Positions 13,870 to 22,736 of a stretch of 64,000 nucleotides of DNA are shown piece after piece. The notes beneath the pieces are model-generated. The model did no database searches and had not been told where the DNA came from. It saw only the letters and a program-made list of their open reading frames with translations. The position numbers and the translations under genes were made by a program. The stretch spans positions 142,575-206,574 of the forward strand of contig DATMES010000027.1 of the NCBI GenBank assembly GCA_035556555.1, given 5' to 3'. Numbering within the stretch: position 1 is the stretch's first letter; the number at the start of each line of letters is the position of its first letter. The DNA comes from Frankiaceae bacterium (GTDB lineage: Bacteria; Actinomycetota; Actinomycetes; BP-191).

Positions 13870-14156
13870 TGCGCGGGGTGCTGCGCTGGTCCGTACGGCA
13901 GCCGCGCGTCTGGGTCTCGCTCGCGGCGGTCGTCGTCGCGTACGCCACGTCGGGCAACGGACCGGGGGGCTGGTCGGCCTTCGTCGTGACGACGACGGGC
14001 GTGCTGGCCGCGCTGAGCATCCGCGCGAAGTACGTCGCCGACCATCCCGAGCGGGCCGCCAGAGCCGCCGCGAAGCACCAGGCGGAGGTCGACGCGATCC
14101 TCTGGCAGTACGAGCGCGACCGCGCCGCGCGGGACCGTTCGGCGGAGCGGCGTTGA
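13869..14156 (+). CDS. Small two-helix membrane protein
   Basis: 95 aa. Hydrophobic stretches VWVSLAAVVVAYA and AFVVTTTGVLAALSI suggest one or two membrane spans, followed by a charged, probably helical cytoplasmic tail (KHQAEVDAILWQYERDRAARD). The ATG shares a base with the pyrF stop, so it is coupled to the pyr operon. Family not recognised; function unknown. Confidence 0.6.
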   Translation: MRGVLRWSVRQPRVWVSLAAVVVAYATSGNGPGGWSAFVVTTTGVLAALSIRAKYVADHPERAARAAAKHQAEVDAILWQYERDRAARDRSAERR

Positions 14157-14217
14157 AACCGCCGCGTACGACTCGCTAGGGTCGCGGCCATTCCGACAAC
14201 AGAGCTGGGGAGGGTGT

Positions 14218-14541
14218 GTGGCGCTCCCGCCGCTCACGCCTGAACAGCGCGCCGCCGCGCTGGAGAAGGCAGCCCAGGCACGCCGCGTGCGCGCCGACCT
14301 GAAGGACAAGCTCAAGCACTCCGGGCTGACGCTGCGCGAGATCCTCGACATGGGCGAGCAGGACGAGGCGATCGGCAAGCTGAAGGTCGTGGCGTTGCTG
14401 GAGGCGATGCCCGGCGTGGGCAAGGTCCGCGCCGCCCGCATCATGGAGAAGCTCGACATCTCCCCGAGCCGCCGCCTGCGCGGTCTCGGCGCGAAGCAGC
14501 GCACCGCGCTGGAACGCGAGTTCGCCGAGGCCGGCGGCTGA
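14218..14541 (+). CDS. mihF: Actinobacterial integration host factor (mIHF/sIHF)
   Basis: 107 aa nucleoid-associated protein that bends DNA. N-terminal basic helix ([20 protein letters not shown]) and the helix-two-turn-helix [19 protein letters not shown] with LRGLGAKQR. Length is standard for the family. GTG 14218 has GGGGAGGG just upstream, and a TAGGGT -10 lies at 14177-14182. The stop overlaps the proposed CTG start of gmk. The order pyrF-mihF-gmk-rpoZ-coaBC is common in actinobacteria. Confidence 0.95.
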   Translation: MALPPLTPEQRAAALEKAAQARRVRADLKDKLKHSGLTLREILDMGEQDEAIGKLKVVALLEAMPGVGKVRAARIMEKLDISPSRRLRGLGAKQRTALEREFAEAGG

Positions 14542-15095
14542 CCGGCCGCCTCGCGGTCCTCTCCGGCCCCTCCGGCGTGGGGAAGGGCACCGTCCTCGCC
14601 GAGATCCGCCGCCGCCACCCGGAGGTCTGGCTCTCGGTCTCGGTGACGACCCGCGCCCCGCGCCCCGGCGAGACCGACGGCGTGGAGTACCACTTCGTCG
14701 ACGATGCCGAGTTCGAGCGCCTCGTCGCCGCGGGGGAGCTGCTCGAGCACGCCGAGTACGCCGGGTTCCACTACGGCACCCCGCGCGCCCCCGTGGACGC
14801 CACGCTCGCGGAGGGCGTACCGGCACTGCTGGAGATCGACCTGCAGGGCGCGCGGCAGGTGCACGAGCGGATGCCGGAGGCGCTGCTGGTGTTCCTGGCG
14901 CCGCCGTCGTTCGAGGAGCTTGCTCGCCGGCTCACCGGGCGGGGCACCGAGGACCCCGAGCGCGTACGCCGCCGCCTCGACCTGGCGCGCATCGAGCTGG
15001 CCGCCGAGGACGAGTTCGACGTCGTCGTCGTCAACGACACCATCGAGTCGGCGGCCGAGCGCGTGGTAGCCTTGCTCGTTGACCCCCCCTCCTGA
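14538..15095 (+). CDS. gmk: Guanylate kinase, probable CTG start
   Basis: 185 aa. Phosphorylates GMP to GDP. The P-loop reads [19 protein letters not shown]-binding residues are in [19 protein letters not shown] and [12 protein letters not shown]. The first GTG (14577) lies inside the P-loop and cannot be the start. In-frame upstream there is no ATG, GTG or TTG; CTG 14538, overlapping the mihF stop as CTGA and preceded by GAGG (14527-14530), gives the normal N-terminus ([13 protein letters not shown]). CTG initiation is therefore inferred. Confidence 0.92.
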   Translation: MTGRLAVLSGPSGVGKGTVLAEIRRRHPEVWLSVSVTTRAPRPGETDGVEYHFVDDAEFERLVAAGELLEHAEYAGFHYGTPRAPVDATLAEGVPALLEIDLQGARQVHERMPEALLVFLAPPSFEELARRLTGRGTEDPERVRRRLDLARIELAAEDEFDVVVVNDTIESAAERVVALLVDPPS

Positions 15096-15122
15096 CCTGC
15101 GCTTTTCGCGCGAGAGGACAGC

Positions 15123-15386
15123 ATGTCCGGCACCGCCGCCACGCCCGAGGGCATCACCAACCCGCCCATCGACGAGCTGCTCGAGGCCACCGACTCGAAG
15201 TACTCGCTGGTGATCTACGCCGCCAAGCGCGCGCGCCAGATCAACGCGTACTACAGCCAGCTCGGCGAGGGCCTGCTCGAGTACGTCGGCCCGCTGGTGC
15301 CCGCGGCCCCGCAGGAGAAGCCGCTGTCCATCGCGCTCCGCGAGATCAACGCCGGCCTGCTCACGCACGAGCAGGTCGAGGCTTAG
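15123..15386 (+). CDS. rpoZ: RNA polymerase omega subunit
   Basis: 87 aa. Assembles with beta-prime. Conserved motifs: [31 protein letters not shown] and, near the end, [15 protein letters not shown] 15123 follows GAGAGGACAGC. Its place between gmk and coaBC is conserved in actinobacteria. Confidence 0.96.
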   Translation: MSGTAATPEGITNPPIDELLEATDSKYSLVIYAAKRARQINAYYSQLGEGLLEYVGPLVPAAPQEKPLSIALREINAGLLTHEQVEA

Positions 15387-15393
15387 TCCTCTC

Positions 15394-16581
15394 ATGGCCC
15401 GCGTCGTCCTCGGGGTCTCCGGGGGCATCGCGGCGTACAAGGCGGTCGAGGTCCTCCGCCTTCTCACCGAGGCCGGCCACAGCGTCAGGGTGATCCCGAC
15501 GCGCTCAGCGCTGAAGTTCGTGGGCGCGGCCACCTTCGAGGCGCTGTCCGGCGAGCCCGTGACCGCCGAGGTCTTCGACGACGTGCCCGAGGTGCCGCAC
15601 GTACGCCTCGGCCAGACCGCCGACCTCGTCGTCGTCGCGCCCGCCACCGCCGACCTGCTGGCCCGCGCCGCCGCGGGCCGCGCCAACGACCTTCTCACCG
15701 GCACCCTGCTCACCGCGCGCTGCCCCGTCGTCTACGCCCCCGCGATGCACACCGAGATGTGGGAGCACCCCGCGACCGTGGCCAACGTCGCGCTGCTGCG
15801 TTCGCGCGGCGCGATCGTGCTCGACCCCGACGTCGGCCCGCTCGCCAAGGGCGACGTGGGTCCCGGCCGGCTCCCCGCGCCCGAGGCCATCGTGTCGGCG
15901 GCGCTGGCCGCGCTGGCGGGCGCGTCCCGGGGCGCCGATCTCGCGGGGCGCCGCGTCGTCGTGTCGGCGGGCGGCACGCGCGAGTACCTCGACCCCGTCC
16001 GCTTCCTCGGCAACCGTTCGTCAGGGCGCCAGGGCTACGCGCTGGCCCGGACGGCCGCCGCCCGCGGCGCCGAGGTCACGCTCGTCGCGGCCAACGTCTC
16101 CCTGCCCGACCCCGCGGGCGTCAAGGTCGTGCGCGTCGTGAGCGCCGAGGACCTGCGGGGCGCCGTCGTCGAGGCGGCGGCCGACGCCGACTGCGTCGTC
16201 ATGGCGGCTGCCGTGGCGGACTTCCGGCCCGCGAGCCGTTCGGCCTCGAAGGTCAAGAAGACCGAGGCCGACCCCGAGCCGGTGGCTCTCGTCCGCAACC
16301 CCGACGTGCTCGCCGAGCTGGCCGCCGCGAAGCGACCGGGCCAGGTCGTCGTGGGCTTCGCCGCAGAGACCGACGACGCCCTCGCCCACGGCCGCGAGAA
16401 GCTGGCGCGCAAGGGCTGCGACCTGCTCGTCGTCAACGAGGTGGGCGAGGGGATCGCGTTCGAGGTGGACGACAACGCCGCCGTCGTCCTCGGTGGCGAC
16501 GGCTCCGAGACGGAGATCCCGCACGGCTCGAAGGACGCTCTCGCGCACGCCGTGTGGGACCTCGTCGCCGAACGGCTCTAG
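15394..16581 (+). CDS. coaBC: Bifunctional phosphopantothenoylcysteine decarboxylase / phosphopantothenate-cysteine ligase
   Basis: 395 aa, two steps of coenzyme A synthesis. The N-terminal CoaC flavoprotein starts VVLGVSGGIAAYKAVEVLR with PAMHTEMWEHPA near residue 120. The CoaB ligase domain starts around residue 185 (VVVSAGGTREYLDPVRFLGNRSSG) and includes MAAAVADFRP and the CTP-binding Lys in SASKVKKTE. Its stop overlaps the stop of the convergent anti-sigma-like gene by 4 bp (CTAG). Confidence 0.95.
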   Translation: MARVVLGVSGGIAAYKAVEVLRLLTEAGHSVRVIPTRSALKFVGAATFEALSGEPVTAEVFDDVPEVPHVRLGQTADLVVVAPATADLLARAAAGRANDLLTGTLLTARCPVVYAPAMHTEMWEHPATVANVALLRSRGAIVLDPDVGPLAKGDVGPGRLPAPEAIVSAALAALAGASRGADLAGRRVVVSAGGTREYLDPVRFLGNRSSGRQGYALARTAAARGAEVTLVAANVSLPDPAGVKVVRVVSAEDLRGAVVEAAADADCVVMAAAVADFRPASRSASKVKKTEADPEPVALVRNPDVLAELAAAKRPGQVVVGFAAETDDALAHGREKLARKGCDLLVVNEVGEGIAFEVDDNAAVVLGGDGSETEIPHGSKDALAHAVWDLVAERL

Positions 16582-17486
16582 CGGACCTCGATCAGGTAGT
16601 AGGCCGGGGGCGGGCCCTGCGCGTCGGGACCGTCCTCGTGCGTCCACTCCCACGCGTCGGCGGCGCCGAGGACCTCGTAGGAGCCGGGCTCCAGCGCGTA
16701 TCCCGAGGCGTCCTGCCCGGCCCACTCCACGCTCCACTCGCGGCAGTCGCCGGGCTCGAACCTCACGGTGTGCCGGTCCGGCGCGAAGTCCTCCGGGTGC
16801 GCCCACGCCCAGACCTCGCGGTTCTCGTCCCCGGTGAGGGCGGAGACCTTCAGCGTGGACTCGTACTGGCTCTCGAACGTCACGTCCTTCGCGGGCACCC
16901 CCGGCAGGCGGCAGAGCGAGAACGCCAGCGACACCACGGATCCCGGCGTCACCTCCTTCGGGCCGTGCAGGATCGTGCAGAAGCCCGTCGTAGGAGCCTT
17001 GTTGGCCTCCGGGTCGGAGCACGCGGCGGGGTCGTTCCCGTGGGCGACCCGGGGCTCGGGGGGAACGACGCCGACCCACTGCCGCGACGGGCTGCCGGGC
17101 GCCGGCTCGGGCTGCGGCTCGACGGTCGGCGGCCCCTCGCCCTGGTACTCGGACGGCTCCGGCGTGGGCTGCTCGGGCGACGCCTCGGCGGGCGTCCGCT
17201 GGCCGCGCGAGGGGAGCGCGTTCGGCGGCACCGGCGAGGGGACGCCGGTGACCGTCGTGGCGGGGAGCGACGTAGGGGCGGCGGGCGTGAGGCTGTTCGG
17301 GTCGCCGGAGCCGCCGGACACCACGAACGTGCCGCCGACGACGGCGACGGACAGGCCCGCGGCGGTGCCCGCCGTACGGCGGCGGTGGAGACGGCGGCGG
17401 CCCGCGGTGATGACACGGTCGGCGCCGCCGGGCGGGGCGGTACGGCGCGGGCCGTGCAGGCCGGCGAGGGGGTCGTTGGGGGTCAT
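16578..17486 (-). CDS. Membrane-anchored anti-sigma-like protein
   Basis: 302 aa. A short basic cytoplasmic segment (RVITAGRRRLHRRRTAG) precedes one membrane helix (AAGLSVAVVGGTFVVSGG, about residues 40-57), a Pro/Glu-rich linker and an extracellular domain (about residues 170-300) ending AYYLIEVR; this outer part loosely resembles BsuPI-like domains. No zinc anti-sigma HxxxCxxC motif is visible. The ATGA overlap with the sigma gene upstream suggests a sigma/anti-sigma pair. The role is inferred from context. Confidence 0.65.
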   Translation of the reverse strand: MTPNDPLAGLHGPRRTAPPGGADRVITAGRRRLHRRRTAGTAAGLSVAVVGGTFVVSGGSGDPNSLTPAAPTSLPATTVTGVPSPVPPNALPSRGQRTPAEASPEQPTPEPSEYQGEGPPTVEPQPEPAPGSPSRQWVGVVPPEPRVAHGNDPAACSDPEANKAPTTGFCTILHGPKEVTPGSVVSLAFSLCRLPGVPAKDVTFESQYESTLKVSALTGDENREVWAWAHPEDFAPDRHTVRFEPGDCREWSVEWAGQDASGYALEPGSYEVLGAADAWEWTHEDGPDAQGPPPAYYLIEVR

Positions 17487-17998
17487 CGGGTCTCCTCGAG
17501 CGCTCGGGCGAGCAGGGCGCGGCCCTCGTGCAGCCGGCGCTTCACGGTGCCGAGCGGCCGCCGGATGGCGGTCGCGACGTCGGCGATGGGCAGGTCGTAG
17601 AGGTAGTGCAGGACGAGCACCTCGCGCTGCGCCTCGGGAAGGCGGCGTACGGCGTCCCACACGGCGCCGTCGGCGGCCTCCGCCGGGGCGGCGTGGGTGG
17701 CGAGGTCGGCCCACGTCGCGAGCTCGCGGTCGCGGGCGCGCCAGTGGGCCTTGGCGAGGTTGGCGACGACGCGGAACGCGTAGCCGCGCGGCGTGCCGAG
17801 GCGCGTCCAGCGGACGTACACCTGGGTCAGCGCCTCCTGGGCGATCTCGTCGGCGAGCGCCGGGTCGGACGTCAGCGCGAGCGCGTAGCCGGCGACGTCG
17901 GCGTACTCCGCCGTGTAGAAGCGGCGGAAGTCGTCGTCGCGGGTCGTACGGGCTGCCACGGCGGCTCCCGGCGCAATGGGTTCTGCGGTGGCGGTCAC
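17483..17998 (-). CDS. ECF-type RNA polymerase sigma factor
   Basis: 171 aa. Region 2 lies around DFRRFYTAEYADVAGYALALT and EIAQEALTQVYVRW; region 4 helix-turn-helix is VLVLHYLYDLPIADVATAI then GTVKRRLHEGRALL. It resembles the SigE-like ECF group frequent in actinobacteria. GTG 17998 keeps the usual N-terminal length; an upstream extension of the frame is out of character. It shares its upstream region with a divergent secreted-protein gene and is coupled to the membrane protein downstream. Confidence 0.88.
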   Translation of the reverse strand: MTATAEPIAPGAAVAARTTRDDDFRRFYTAEYADVAGYALALTSDPALADEIAQEALTQVYVRWTRLGTPRGYAFRVVANLAKAHWRARDRELATWADLATHAAPAEAADGAVWDAVRRLPEAQREVLVLHYLYDLPIADVATAIRRPLGTVKRRLHEGRALLARALEETR

Positions 17999-18022
17999 AC
18001 CATCACGTGCCGCGGGAGGGCG

Positions 18023-18045
18023 AAAAGGTTCGCGCCGAACCTTTT
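18023..18045. promoter_or_regulatory. Perfect palindrome between divergent sigma and secreted-protein genes
   Basis: AAAAGGTTCG (18023-18032) and CGAACCTTTT (18036-18045) form a perfect 10-bp inverted repeat with a CGC spacer, 25 bp from the sigma start and 41 bp from the secreted-protein start. It could be an operator, or two mirror-image ECF -35 elements serving both directions. Confidence 0.55.
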
Positions 18046-18086
18046 GCGGTCCGCGACGCACGTTGGGGCAACGGAAGGAGCACGAC

Positions 18087-18620
18087 ATGCGCCGCCTCGC
18101 CCCCTGCCTCGCGCTACCACTGCTGCTCGCCTCGCCCGCGGCCGCCGCCGGTCCCCAGGTCACCGACCCCGCCGGTGACGCCAACGCCCTCGGCGTCGTC
18201 ACCGGCGCTCCCGCCTCGCAGGCGCCGTACGACGTCACCGCCGTCCGCTGGTGGGCCGACGCGTCCGCGCAGAAGGTGACGCTGACGTTCGCGGACACGC
18301 CGGAGCAGGGCCGCTGGGTCCTCTCGTGGGCGACGCCCACGTGCGAGAAGCAGACGCTGGAGTACCGGTCCGGCTCGGACTGGTCGTACCTCGCCGGCTG
18401 CATGCCCCGGCAGCGCCGCTGGCCGAAGCCGGCCGTGGTCTCCGGGCGCACGCTGACGTTCTCGATCCCGCGCCGCGACCTGCCGTCGTGGTTCGCGGCG
18501 GGTACGACGATCCGCTCGCTGTCGGTCACGTCGGCGCCGTTGACCGACTTCGTGGTCGGCCAGCTGCACGAGGTCGTCGACACCGCCGCCGCCGACGTGA
18601 AGTACGTCGTGGGGTCCTAG
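18087..18620 (+). CDS. Secreted protein of unknown function
   Basis: 177 aa. Signal peptide (RRLAPCLALPLLLASPAAAA), then a beta-rich mature protein starting with a DPAGDANALG segment, as in some secreted DPxGD repeat domains. Two Cys (in PTCEKQ and AGCMPR) could form a disulphide. ATG 18087 follows GGAAGGA. Divergent from the ECF sigma gene, so it may be a regulon member. Family not recognised. Confidence 0.75.
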   Translation: MRRLAPCLALPLLLASPAAAAGPQVTDPAGDANALGVVTGAPASQAPYDVTAVRWWADASAQKVTLTFADTPEQGRWVLSWATPTCEKQTLEYRSGSDWSYLAGCMPRQRRWPKPAVVSGRTLTFSIPRRDLPSWFAAGTTIRSLSVTSAPLTDFVVGQLHEVVDTAAADVKYVVGS

Positions 18621-18789
18621 GAGGGTTCTGCGAAACCCTGCCCTGCTGAACCGGGGCGGCCCAGCCGCCGACCGGCTTCGTTCTCGGTCGCCTGCGGGCA
18701 ACAACCGGCCCGCAGGCTCCCTGCGGCCTTGCCGGATCGCCGCCTGGCTCTCGGCTCGCGACGGGCCGGGTTTCGCAGAACCCTCCTAG
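18617..18789. repeat. 173-bp element with CTAGGAGGG inverted ends, copy 1
   Basis: The left end (18617-18643, CTAGGAGGGTTCTGCGAAAC...) and right end (18763-18789) are inverted repeats of about 27 bp with very few mismatches. The left end overlaps the TAG stop of the secreted-protein gene. The interior is GC-rich with small internal repeats and no ORF. A related element with CTAGGAGGGCTTGGCGAAACG ends lies at 27363-27552, also just after a secreted-protein gene. Confidence 0.75.
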
Positions 18790-18800
18790 CGCCCCGTCCC

Positions 18801-18863
18801 GATGATCACCTGTGTCCCCACCTCCCGCTCACACGGGTCCCAGAAGGGACACAGGTGATCATC
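18801..18863. repeat. 18-bp perfect inverted repeat
   Basis: GATGATCACCTGTGTCCC (18801-18818) is exactly mirrored at 18846-18863, with a 27-nt spacer. It lies in the 420-bp gene-free stretch 18621-19040, between the CTAGGAGGG element and a 52-bp repeat. Possible terminator or binding site; no T-tract. Confidence 0.7.
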
Positions 18864-18878
18864 TTCCTGGTGGCGAGG

Positions 18879-18930
18879 CGTTCTCTGGAGCCGGTGCGCC
18901 GGTCTCACGCGTGCTGATCTTCAAGGAACG
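18879..18930 (-). repeat. 52-bp dispersed repeat, copy 2
   Basis: Read on the minus strand it begins CGTTCCTTGAAGATCAGC and ends AGAGAACG. It matches copy 3 at 43 of 52 positions by eye. Opposite orientation to the other two copies. Confidence 0.8.
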
Positions 18931-18964
18931 AGACGGCGCACAGTAGGACGGCGCCGCCGGACAC

Positions 18965-19030
18965 GTCCGCAACCGGGTTGCGGGGCGTGCGGCGAAAAGG
19001 CGCAGATCGCACCCCGATCGGTGCGACTGC
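18965..19030 (+). repeat. 66-bp two-hairpin repeat, copy 1
   Basis: A CCGCAACC/GGTTGCGG hairpin is followed by GCGTGCGG, GAAAA and GCGCAGATCGCACCCCGATC, then GTGCGA. Essentially the same arrangement recurs at 27421-27488. Here it ends about 10 bp before the end of the minus-strand DksA/TraR gene, so it could act as that gene's terminator. Confidence 0.75.
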
Positions 19031-19040
19031 CGGGAGGCGC

Positions 19041-19370
19041 CTAGGCGCAGCGGATGCAGCGGCGGGTCGCGGGCAGGGCCGCGAGGCGTTCCTCACCGAT
19101 CGGCCCGCCGCACACCTCGCAGGTGCCGTACGCGCCCTGAGCGGCCCGGGCGAGCGCCGCGTCGATCTCCGCCAGGCGCGCCACCGTGGCGTCGAGAACG
19201 GCGCTCAGCTGCGCCCGCTCGAAGCCGATCGTCGCGCCCTCCGGGTCGTGCTCGTCGTCGGCGTTCGAGTCCTCGGACGCCGCGACGAGCGCCGCGAAGT
19301 CCGCCCGCAACGCGTCGACCTGCGCCGCCGTACGCGCGCGCTCCGCCGTCAGCGCCGAAATCGGGTCCAC
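19041..19370 (-). CDS. DksA/TraR-family C4 zinc-finger protein
   Basis: 109 aa. A coiled-coil-like first part (TAERARTAAQVDALRADFAALV) with an acidic insert (ASEDSNADDEHDPEG), then YGTCEVCGGPIGEERLAALPATRRCIRC, the C-x2-C...C-x2-C finger. Such proteins act in the RNA polymerase secondary channel. GTG 19370 is the best start; the much longer open frame upstream runs antisense to the acetyltransferase and metK. Divergent from the GNAT gene by 30 bp. Confidence 0.82.
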   Translation of the reverse strand: MDPISALTAERARTAAQVDALRADFAALVAASEDSNADDEHDPEGATIGFERAQLSAVLDATVARLAEIDAALARAAQGAYGTCEVCGGPIGEERLAALPATRRCIRCA

Positions 19371-19400
19371 ACGCGCGACGGTAATCCGTACAGTCGGCCG

Positions 19401-19955
19401 ATGTTCTCGCTGAGAGTCGACGACGAGGTCGAGCTGGAGCTCGCGGAGGAGCACCACGCGCAGGCGATCTTCGACCTGACCGACCGCAACCGCGACCACC
19501 TCCGCCCGTGGATGCCGTGGGTCGACGGCACGAAGACCGTGGAGGACACCCTCGGGTTCCTGCGCTTCGCCCGCGCGGAGTACGCCGCGGGGCGGCAGTT
19601 CCACGTCAACGTGGTCTACCGCGGCACGATCGTCGGCGGCGCCGGCCTGCGCATCGACCGCAACAACCTGGCCGGCGAGATCGGCTACTGGATCGACGAG
19701 GCGCACGGCGGCAAGGGCATCACGTCGCGCGCCACGCGGGCGCTGACGACGGCGGCGTTCACCCAGCTCGGCCTGCACCGCGTCACGATCCGCGCCGGCG
19801 TCGAGAACGTCCGCAGCCGCGCCATCCCCGAACGCCTCGGCTACGCGCTCGACGGCATCCTGCGCGCCAGCGAGAAGGTCGGGGACCGGTTCGTGGACCA
19901 CGCGACGTACTCGATGCTGGAAGGGGAGTGGGACCCCGGTACACTCCCCGGCTAA
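19401..19955 (+). CDS. GNAT acetyltransferase, RimJ/RimL type
   Basis: 184 aa. Begins FSLRVDDEVELELAEEHHAQ with HLRPWMPWVDGTKTVEDTLGF, typical of ribosomal-protein-type N-acetyltransferases; the acetyl-CoA region is IGYWIDEAHGGKGITSRATRAL, then NVRSRAIPERLGYALDG. The actual substrate is unknown. ATG 19401 has no ribosome site, but a TACAGT -10 (19389-19394) six bases upstream suggests a leaderless mRNA. Confidence 0.88.
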   Translation: MFSLRVDDEVELELAEEHHAQAIFDLTDRNRDHLRPWMPWVDGTKTVEDTLGFLRFARAEYAAGRQFHVNVVYRGTIVGGAGLRIDRNNLAGEIGYWIDEAHGGKGITSRATRALTTAAFTQLGLHRVTIRAGVENVRSRAIPERLGYALDGILRASEKVGDRFVDHATYSMLEGEWDPGTLPG

Positions 19956-20001
19956 CGACGCCGGGCGTACGTGACCCTGGCGCCTCATCCTCTGGAGCAC
20001 C

Positions 20002-21198
20002 GTGACCAAGCGCCTGTTCACGTCCGAGTCCGTCACCGAGGGACACCCGGACAAGATCGCCGACCAGATCTCCGACGCCATCCTCGACGCCCTGCTCGCG
20101 CAGGACCCGAAGAGCCGCGTCGCCGTCGAGACCCTCATCACGACCGGCCAGGTGCACGTGGCCGGCGAGGTGACGACGGAGGCGTACGCCGACATCCCGT
20201 CGATCGTCCGCGAGACCGTCCTCGGCATCGGGTACGACTCGTCGAAGAAGGGCTTCGACGGCGCGTCGTGCGGCGTCTCGGTCTCCATCGGCTCGCAGTC
20301 GCCGGACATCGCGCAGGGCGTCGACGCGGCGTTCGAGGCGCGCACCGGCGAGTCGGTCGAGGACGACCTCGACCGCCAGGGCGCCGGCGACCAGGGGATG
20401 ATGTTCGGGTACGCCTGCGACGAGACCGACGAGCTCATGCCGTTGCCGATCGCGCTGGCGCACCGGCTCTCCCGCCGCCTCTCCGAGGTGCGCAAGGGCG
20501 GCGTGATCCCGTACCTCCGCCCCGACGGCAAGACCCAGGTCTCCATCCAGTACGAGAACGGCGCCCCCGTCCGCGTCGACACCGTCGTCGTGTCGTCGCA
20601 GCACGCCGGCGACATCGACATCGACACGCTGCTCAAGCCCGACGTCATCGAGCACGTCATCGAGCCGGAGCTGCAGCGCCTCGGCCTCGACTACGAGGGC
20701 TACCGCGTCTTCGTCAACCCGACCGGCAAGTTCGAGATCGGCGGCCCCATGGGCGACGCCGGCCTCACCGGTCGCAAGATCATCGTCGACACGTACGGCG
20801 GCATGGCCCGCCACGGCGGCGGCGCGTTCTCCGGCAAGGACCCGTCCAAGGTCGACCGCTCGGCGGCGTACGCCATGCGCTGGGTCGCGAAGAACGTCGT
20901 CGCGGCCGGGCTCGCCAAGCGCTGCGAGGTGCAGGTCGCGTACGCGATCGGCAAGGCGCACCCGGTGTCGCTGTTCGTCGACTGCTTCGGCACCGAGACG
21001 GTGTCGCTGGACGCGGTCCAGAAGGCCGTGGACACGGTCTTCGACCTGCGTCCGGCCGCGATCATCCGCGACCTCGACCTGCTGCGCCCGATCTACGCCA
21101 AGACCGCGGCGTACGGGCACTTCGGCCGGGACGAGAAGGAGTTCTCCTGGGAGTCGACGGACCGCGCTGACGCGCTCCGTGCCGCTGCCGGGTCCTAA
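20002..21198 (+). CDS. metK: S-adenosylmethionine synthase
   Basis: 398 aa. Makes SAM from methionine and ATP. Motifs: [33 protein letters not shown], and the glycine-rich [22 protein letters not shown] 20002 follows CTGGAGCACC. No SAM riboswitch is visible in the 46 bp upstream. A strong hairpin follows the stop. Confidence 0.97.
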   Translation: MTKRLFTSESVTEGHPDKIADQISDAILDALLAQDPKSRVAVETLITTGQVHVAGEVTTEAYADIPSIVRETVLGIGYDSSKKGFDGASCGVSVSIGSQSPDIAQGVDAAFEARTGESVEDDLDRQGAGDQGMMFGYACDETDELMPLPIALAHRLSRRLSEVRKGGVIPYLRPDGKTQVSIQYENGAPVRVDTVVVSSQHAGDIDIDTLLKPDVIEHVIEPELQRLGLDYEGYRVFVNPTGKFEIGGPMGDAGLTGRKIIVDTYGGMARHGGGAFSGKDPSKVDRSAAYAMRWVAKNVVAAGLAKRCEVQVAYAIGKAHPVSLFVDCFGTETVSLDAVQKAVDTVFDLRPAAIIRDLDLLRPIYAKTAAYGHFGRDEKEFSWESTDRADALRAAAGS

Positions 21199-21207
21199 GC
21201 AATTCTG

Positions 21208-21280
21208 ACGGCCGGGGGCTCCCCGGTTCCGCTAGGGCGACTGCGTCGCTGTGGTCGCGGAACCGGGAGCCCCCGGCCGT
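21208..21280 (+). terminator. metK terminator-like hairpin with conserved 28-nt loop, copy 2
   Basis: The arms 21208-21232 and 21257-21280 (ACGGCCGGGGGCTCCC...) pair along nearly their whole length with one bulge. It starts 10 bp after the metK stop. The loop segment 21231-21258 is the same family as 7800-7827 although the stem is unrelated. No T-tract. Confidence 0.7.
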
Positions 21281-21316
21281 TGCTCGTTGCGATCCCCCCA
21301 GTGCCAAGATCGCGGC

Positions 21317-22723
21317 ATGCGGACCTCTGACTGGCGGGCTGTCCTCGACGTCGTCGCTCCCGCGGCGCTCGGGCATCTGGAGTCGCTGCCCGAACGCCGC
21401 GTCTACCCCGAGGGCACGTACGACGAGATCCGCGCCGTGCTCGACAAGCCGCCGGCGGCGGAGGGTAAGGACCCGGCCGAGGTCGTCGCGGAGCTGGCGC
21501 GGGACCTGGGGCCGTACGTCACGGCGTTCAACTCGGGGCGGTTCTTCGGGTTCGTCATCGGCGGGCTGCACCCGGCGTCGTGGGGCGCGGAGCTGCTCGT
21601 GTCGACGTGGGACCAGAACGCCGGGCTCTTCCCGCCGACCCCGGGCGTCTCGGTCGCCGAGGAGCTGGCCGCCGAGTGGCTGCTCGATCTGCTCGGCCTC
21701 CCCGCGGACTCCGGCGTCGGCTTCGTCACCGGCGGGCAGATGGCCAACTTCACCTGCCTTGCCGCCGCGCGCCACGAGGTGCTCAAGCAGGCAGGCTGGG
21801 ACGTCGAGCAGGACGGCATCTACGGCGCTCCGCGCGTCTCCGTCGTGCTCAAGGAAGGCGTGCACTCGACGGTGCCGCGGGCGCTGCGCTTCCTCGGCCT
21901 GGGCGAACGCGCCGCGGTCACGGTGCCGTCGGACGACCAGGACCGGATGCGCCCCGACGCGCTGGAGACGGCGCTCGCGACGGTCGAGGGGCCGGCGATC
22001 GTCACCGTGGAGTGCGCCAACATCAACACCGGGTCGTTCGACCACTTCGACGCGGTGGCCGACATCGCCGACGCCCGCCGCGCCGCCGGGCACCCCACGT
22101 GGGTCCACGTCGACGGCGCCGTGATGCTGCTCGCGGCCGCGGCGCCGGGGATGGCCGAGCACGTGCGCGGCCTCCACCGCCTCGACTCGTGGTCCACCGA
22201 CGGCCACAAGCTGCTCAACGTCGCGTACGACTGCGGCATCGCGATCTGCCGCAACGCCCCCGCGCACCGCGCCGCGACGAGCATCCAGGCGGCGTACCTC
22301 GAGCAGGGCGCGGGCCCCCGCGACCCGATGGACTGGAACCCCGAGTTCTCCCGGCGGGCCAGGGGCGTCGGCGTCTACGCCACGCTGCGCTCGCTCGGCC
22401 GCGACGGCCTCGCCGAGGTGGTCGAGCGCACCGTACGGCTCGCGCGGCGCTTCGCCGGCGCGCTCGCCGCGAGCGGCCGCGCCGAGATCGTCAACGAGGT
22501 CGTCTCCAACCAGGTCCTCGTCCGCTGGCTCGCCGCCGACGGCGACCACGGCCGACTCGCCGACGCCGTCATGGCCGGGGTGCGGGCGGAGGGGACGGCG
22601 TTCCTCAGCGGGACGACGTTCCGTGGCGAGCGCCTGATGCGCATCTCCGTCTCCGACTGGGCCACCGACGAGGCCGACGTCGACCGCGTCGTCGAGGCGA
22701 TGCTGCGCCACGCCGCGTCCTAA
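21317..22723 (+). CDS. Pyridoxal-phosphate-dependent decarboxylase (group II family)
   Basis: 468 aa. Fold-type I PLP enzyme of the aromatic amino acid / glutamate decarboxylase group. The N-terminal part (YEGTYDEIRA-like, NSGRFFGFVIGG) matches this family; PLP pocket GFVTGGQMANFTCLAAARHEVL and HVDGAVMLL; Schiff-base Lys in WSTDGHKLLNVAYDCG. Substrate cannot be told from sequence. ATG 21317 is the likely start. A GC-rich hairpin (22737-22760) follows the stop. Confidence 0.85.
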   Translation: MRTSDWRAVLDVVAPAALGHLESLPERRVYPEGTYDEIRAVLDKPPAAEGKDPAEVVAELARDLGPYVTAFNSGRFFGFVIGGLHPASWGAELLVSTWDQNAGLFPPTPGVSVAEELAAEWLLDLLGLPADSGVGFVTGGQMANFTCLAAARHEVLKQAGWDVEQDGIYGAPRVSVVLKEGVHSTVPRALRFLGLGERAAVTVPSDDQDRMRPDALETALATVEGPAIVTVECANINTGSFDHFDAVADIADARRAAGHPTWVHVDGAVMLLAAAAPGMAEHVRGLHRLDSWSTDGHKLLNVAYDCGIAICRNAPAHRAATSIQAAYLEQGAGPRDPMDWNPEFSRRARGVGVYATLRSLGRDGLAEVVERTVRLARRFAGALAASGRAEIVNEVVSNQVLVRWLAADGDHGRLADAVMAGVRAEGTAFLSGTTFRGERLMRISVSDWATDEADVDRVVEAMLRHAAS

Positions 22724-22736
22724 AACCCGTTGCGCC

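Noticed and set aside
16768..18279. 503-codon plus-strand frame over the sigma/anti-sigma genes
   Set aside because: Low-complexity shadow. The minus-strand genes have clear sigma motifs and a membrane anchor.
18729..18917. 62-codon frame in the 18.6-19.0 kb gap
   Set aside because: It runs through the inverted repeats and a 52-bp repeat, has no ribosome site and no protein-like sequence.
19955..20001. SAM riboswitch upstream of metK
   Set aside because: Only 46 bp separate the genes and no aptamer sequence is visible.
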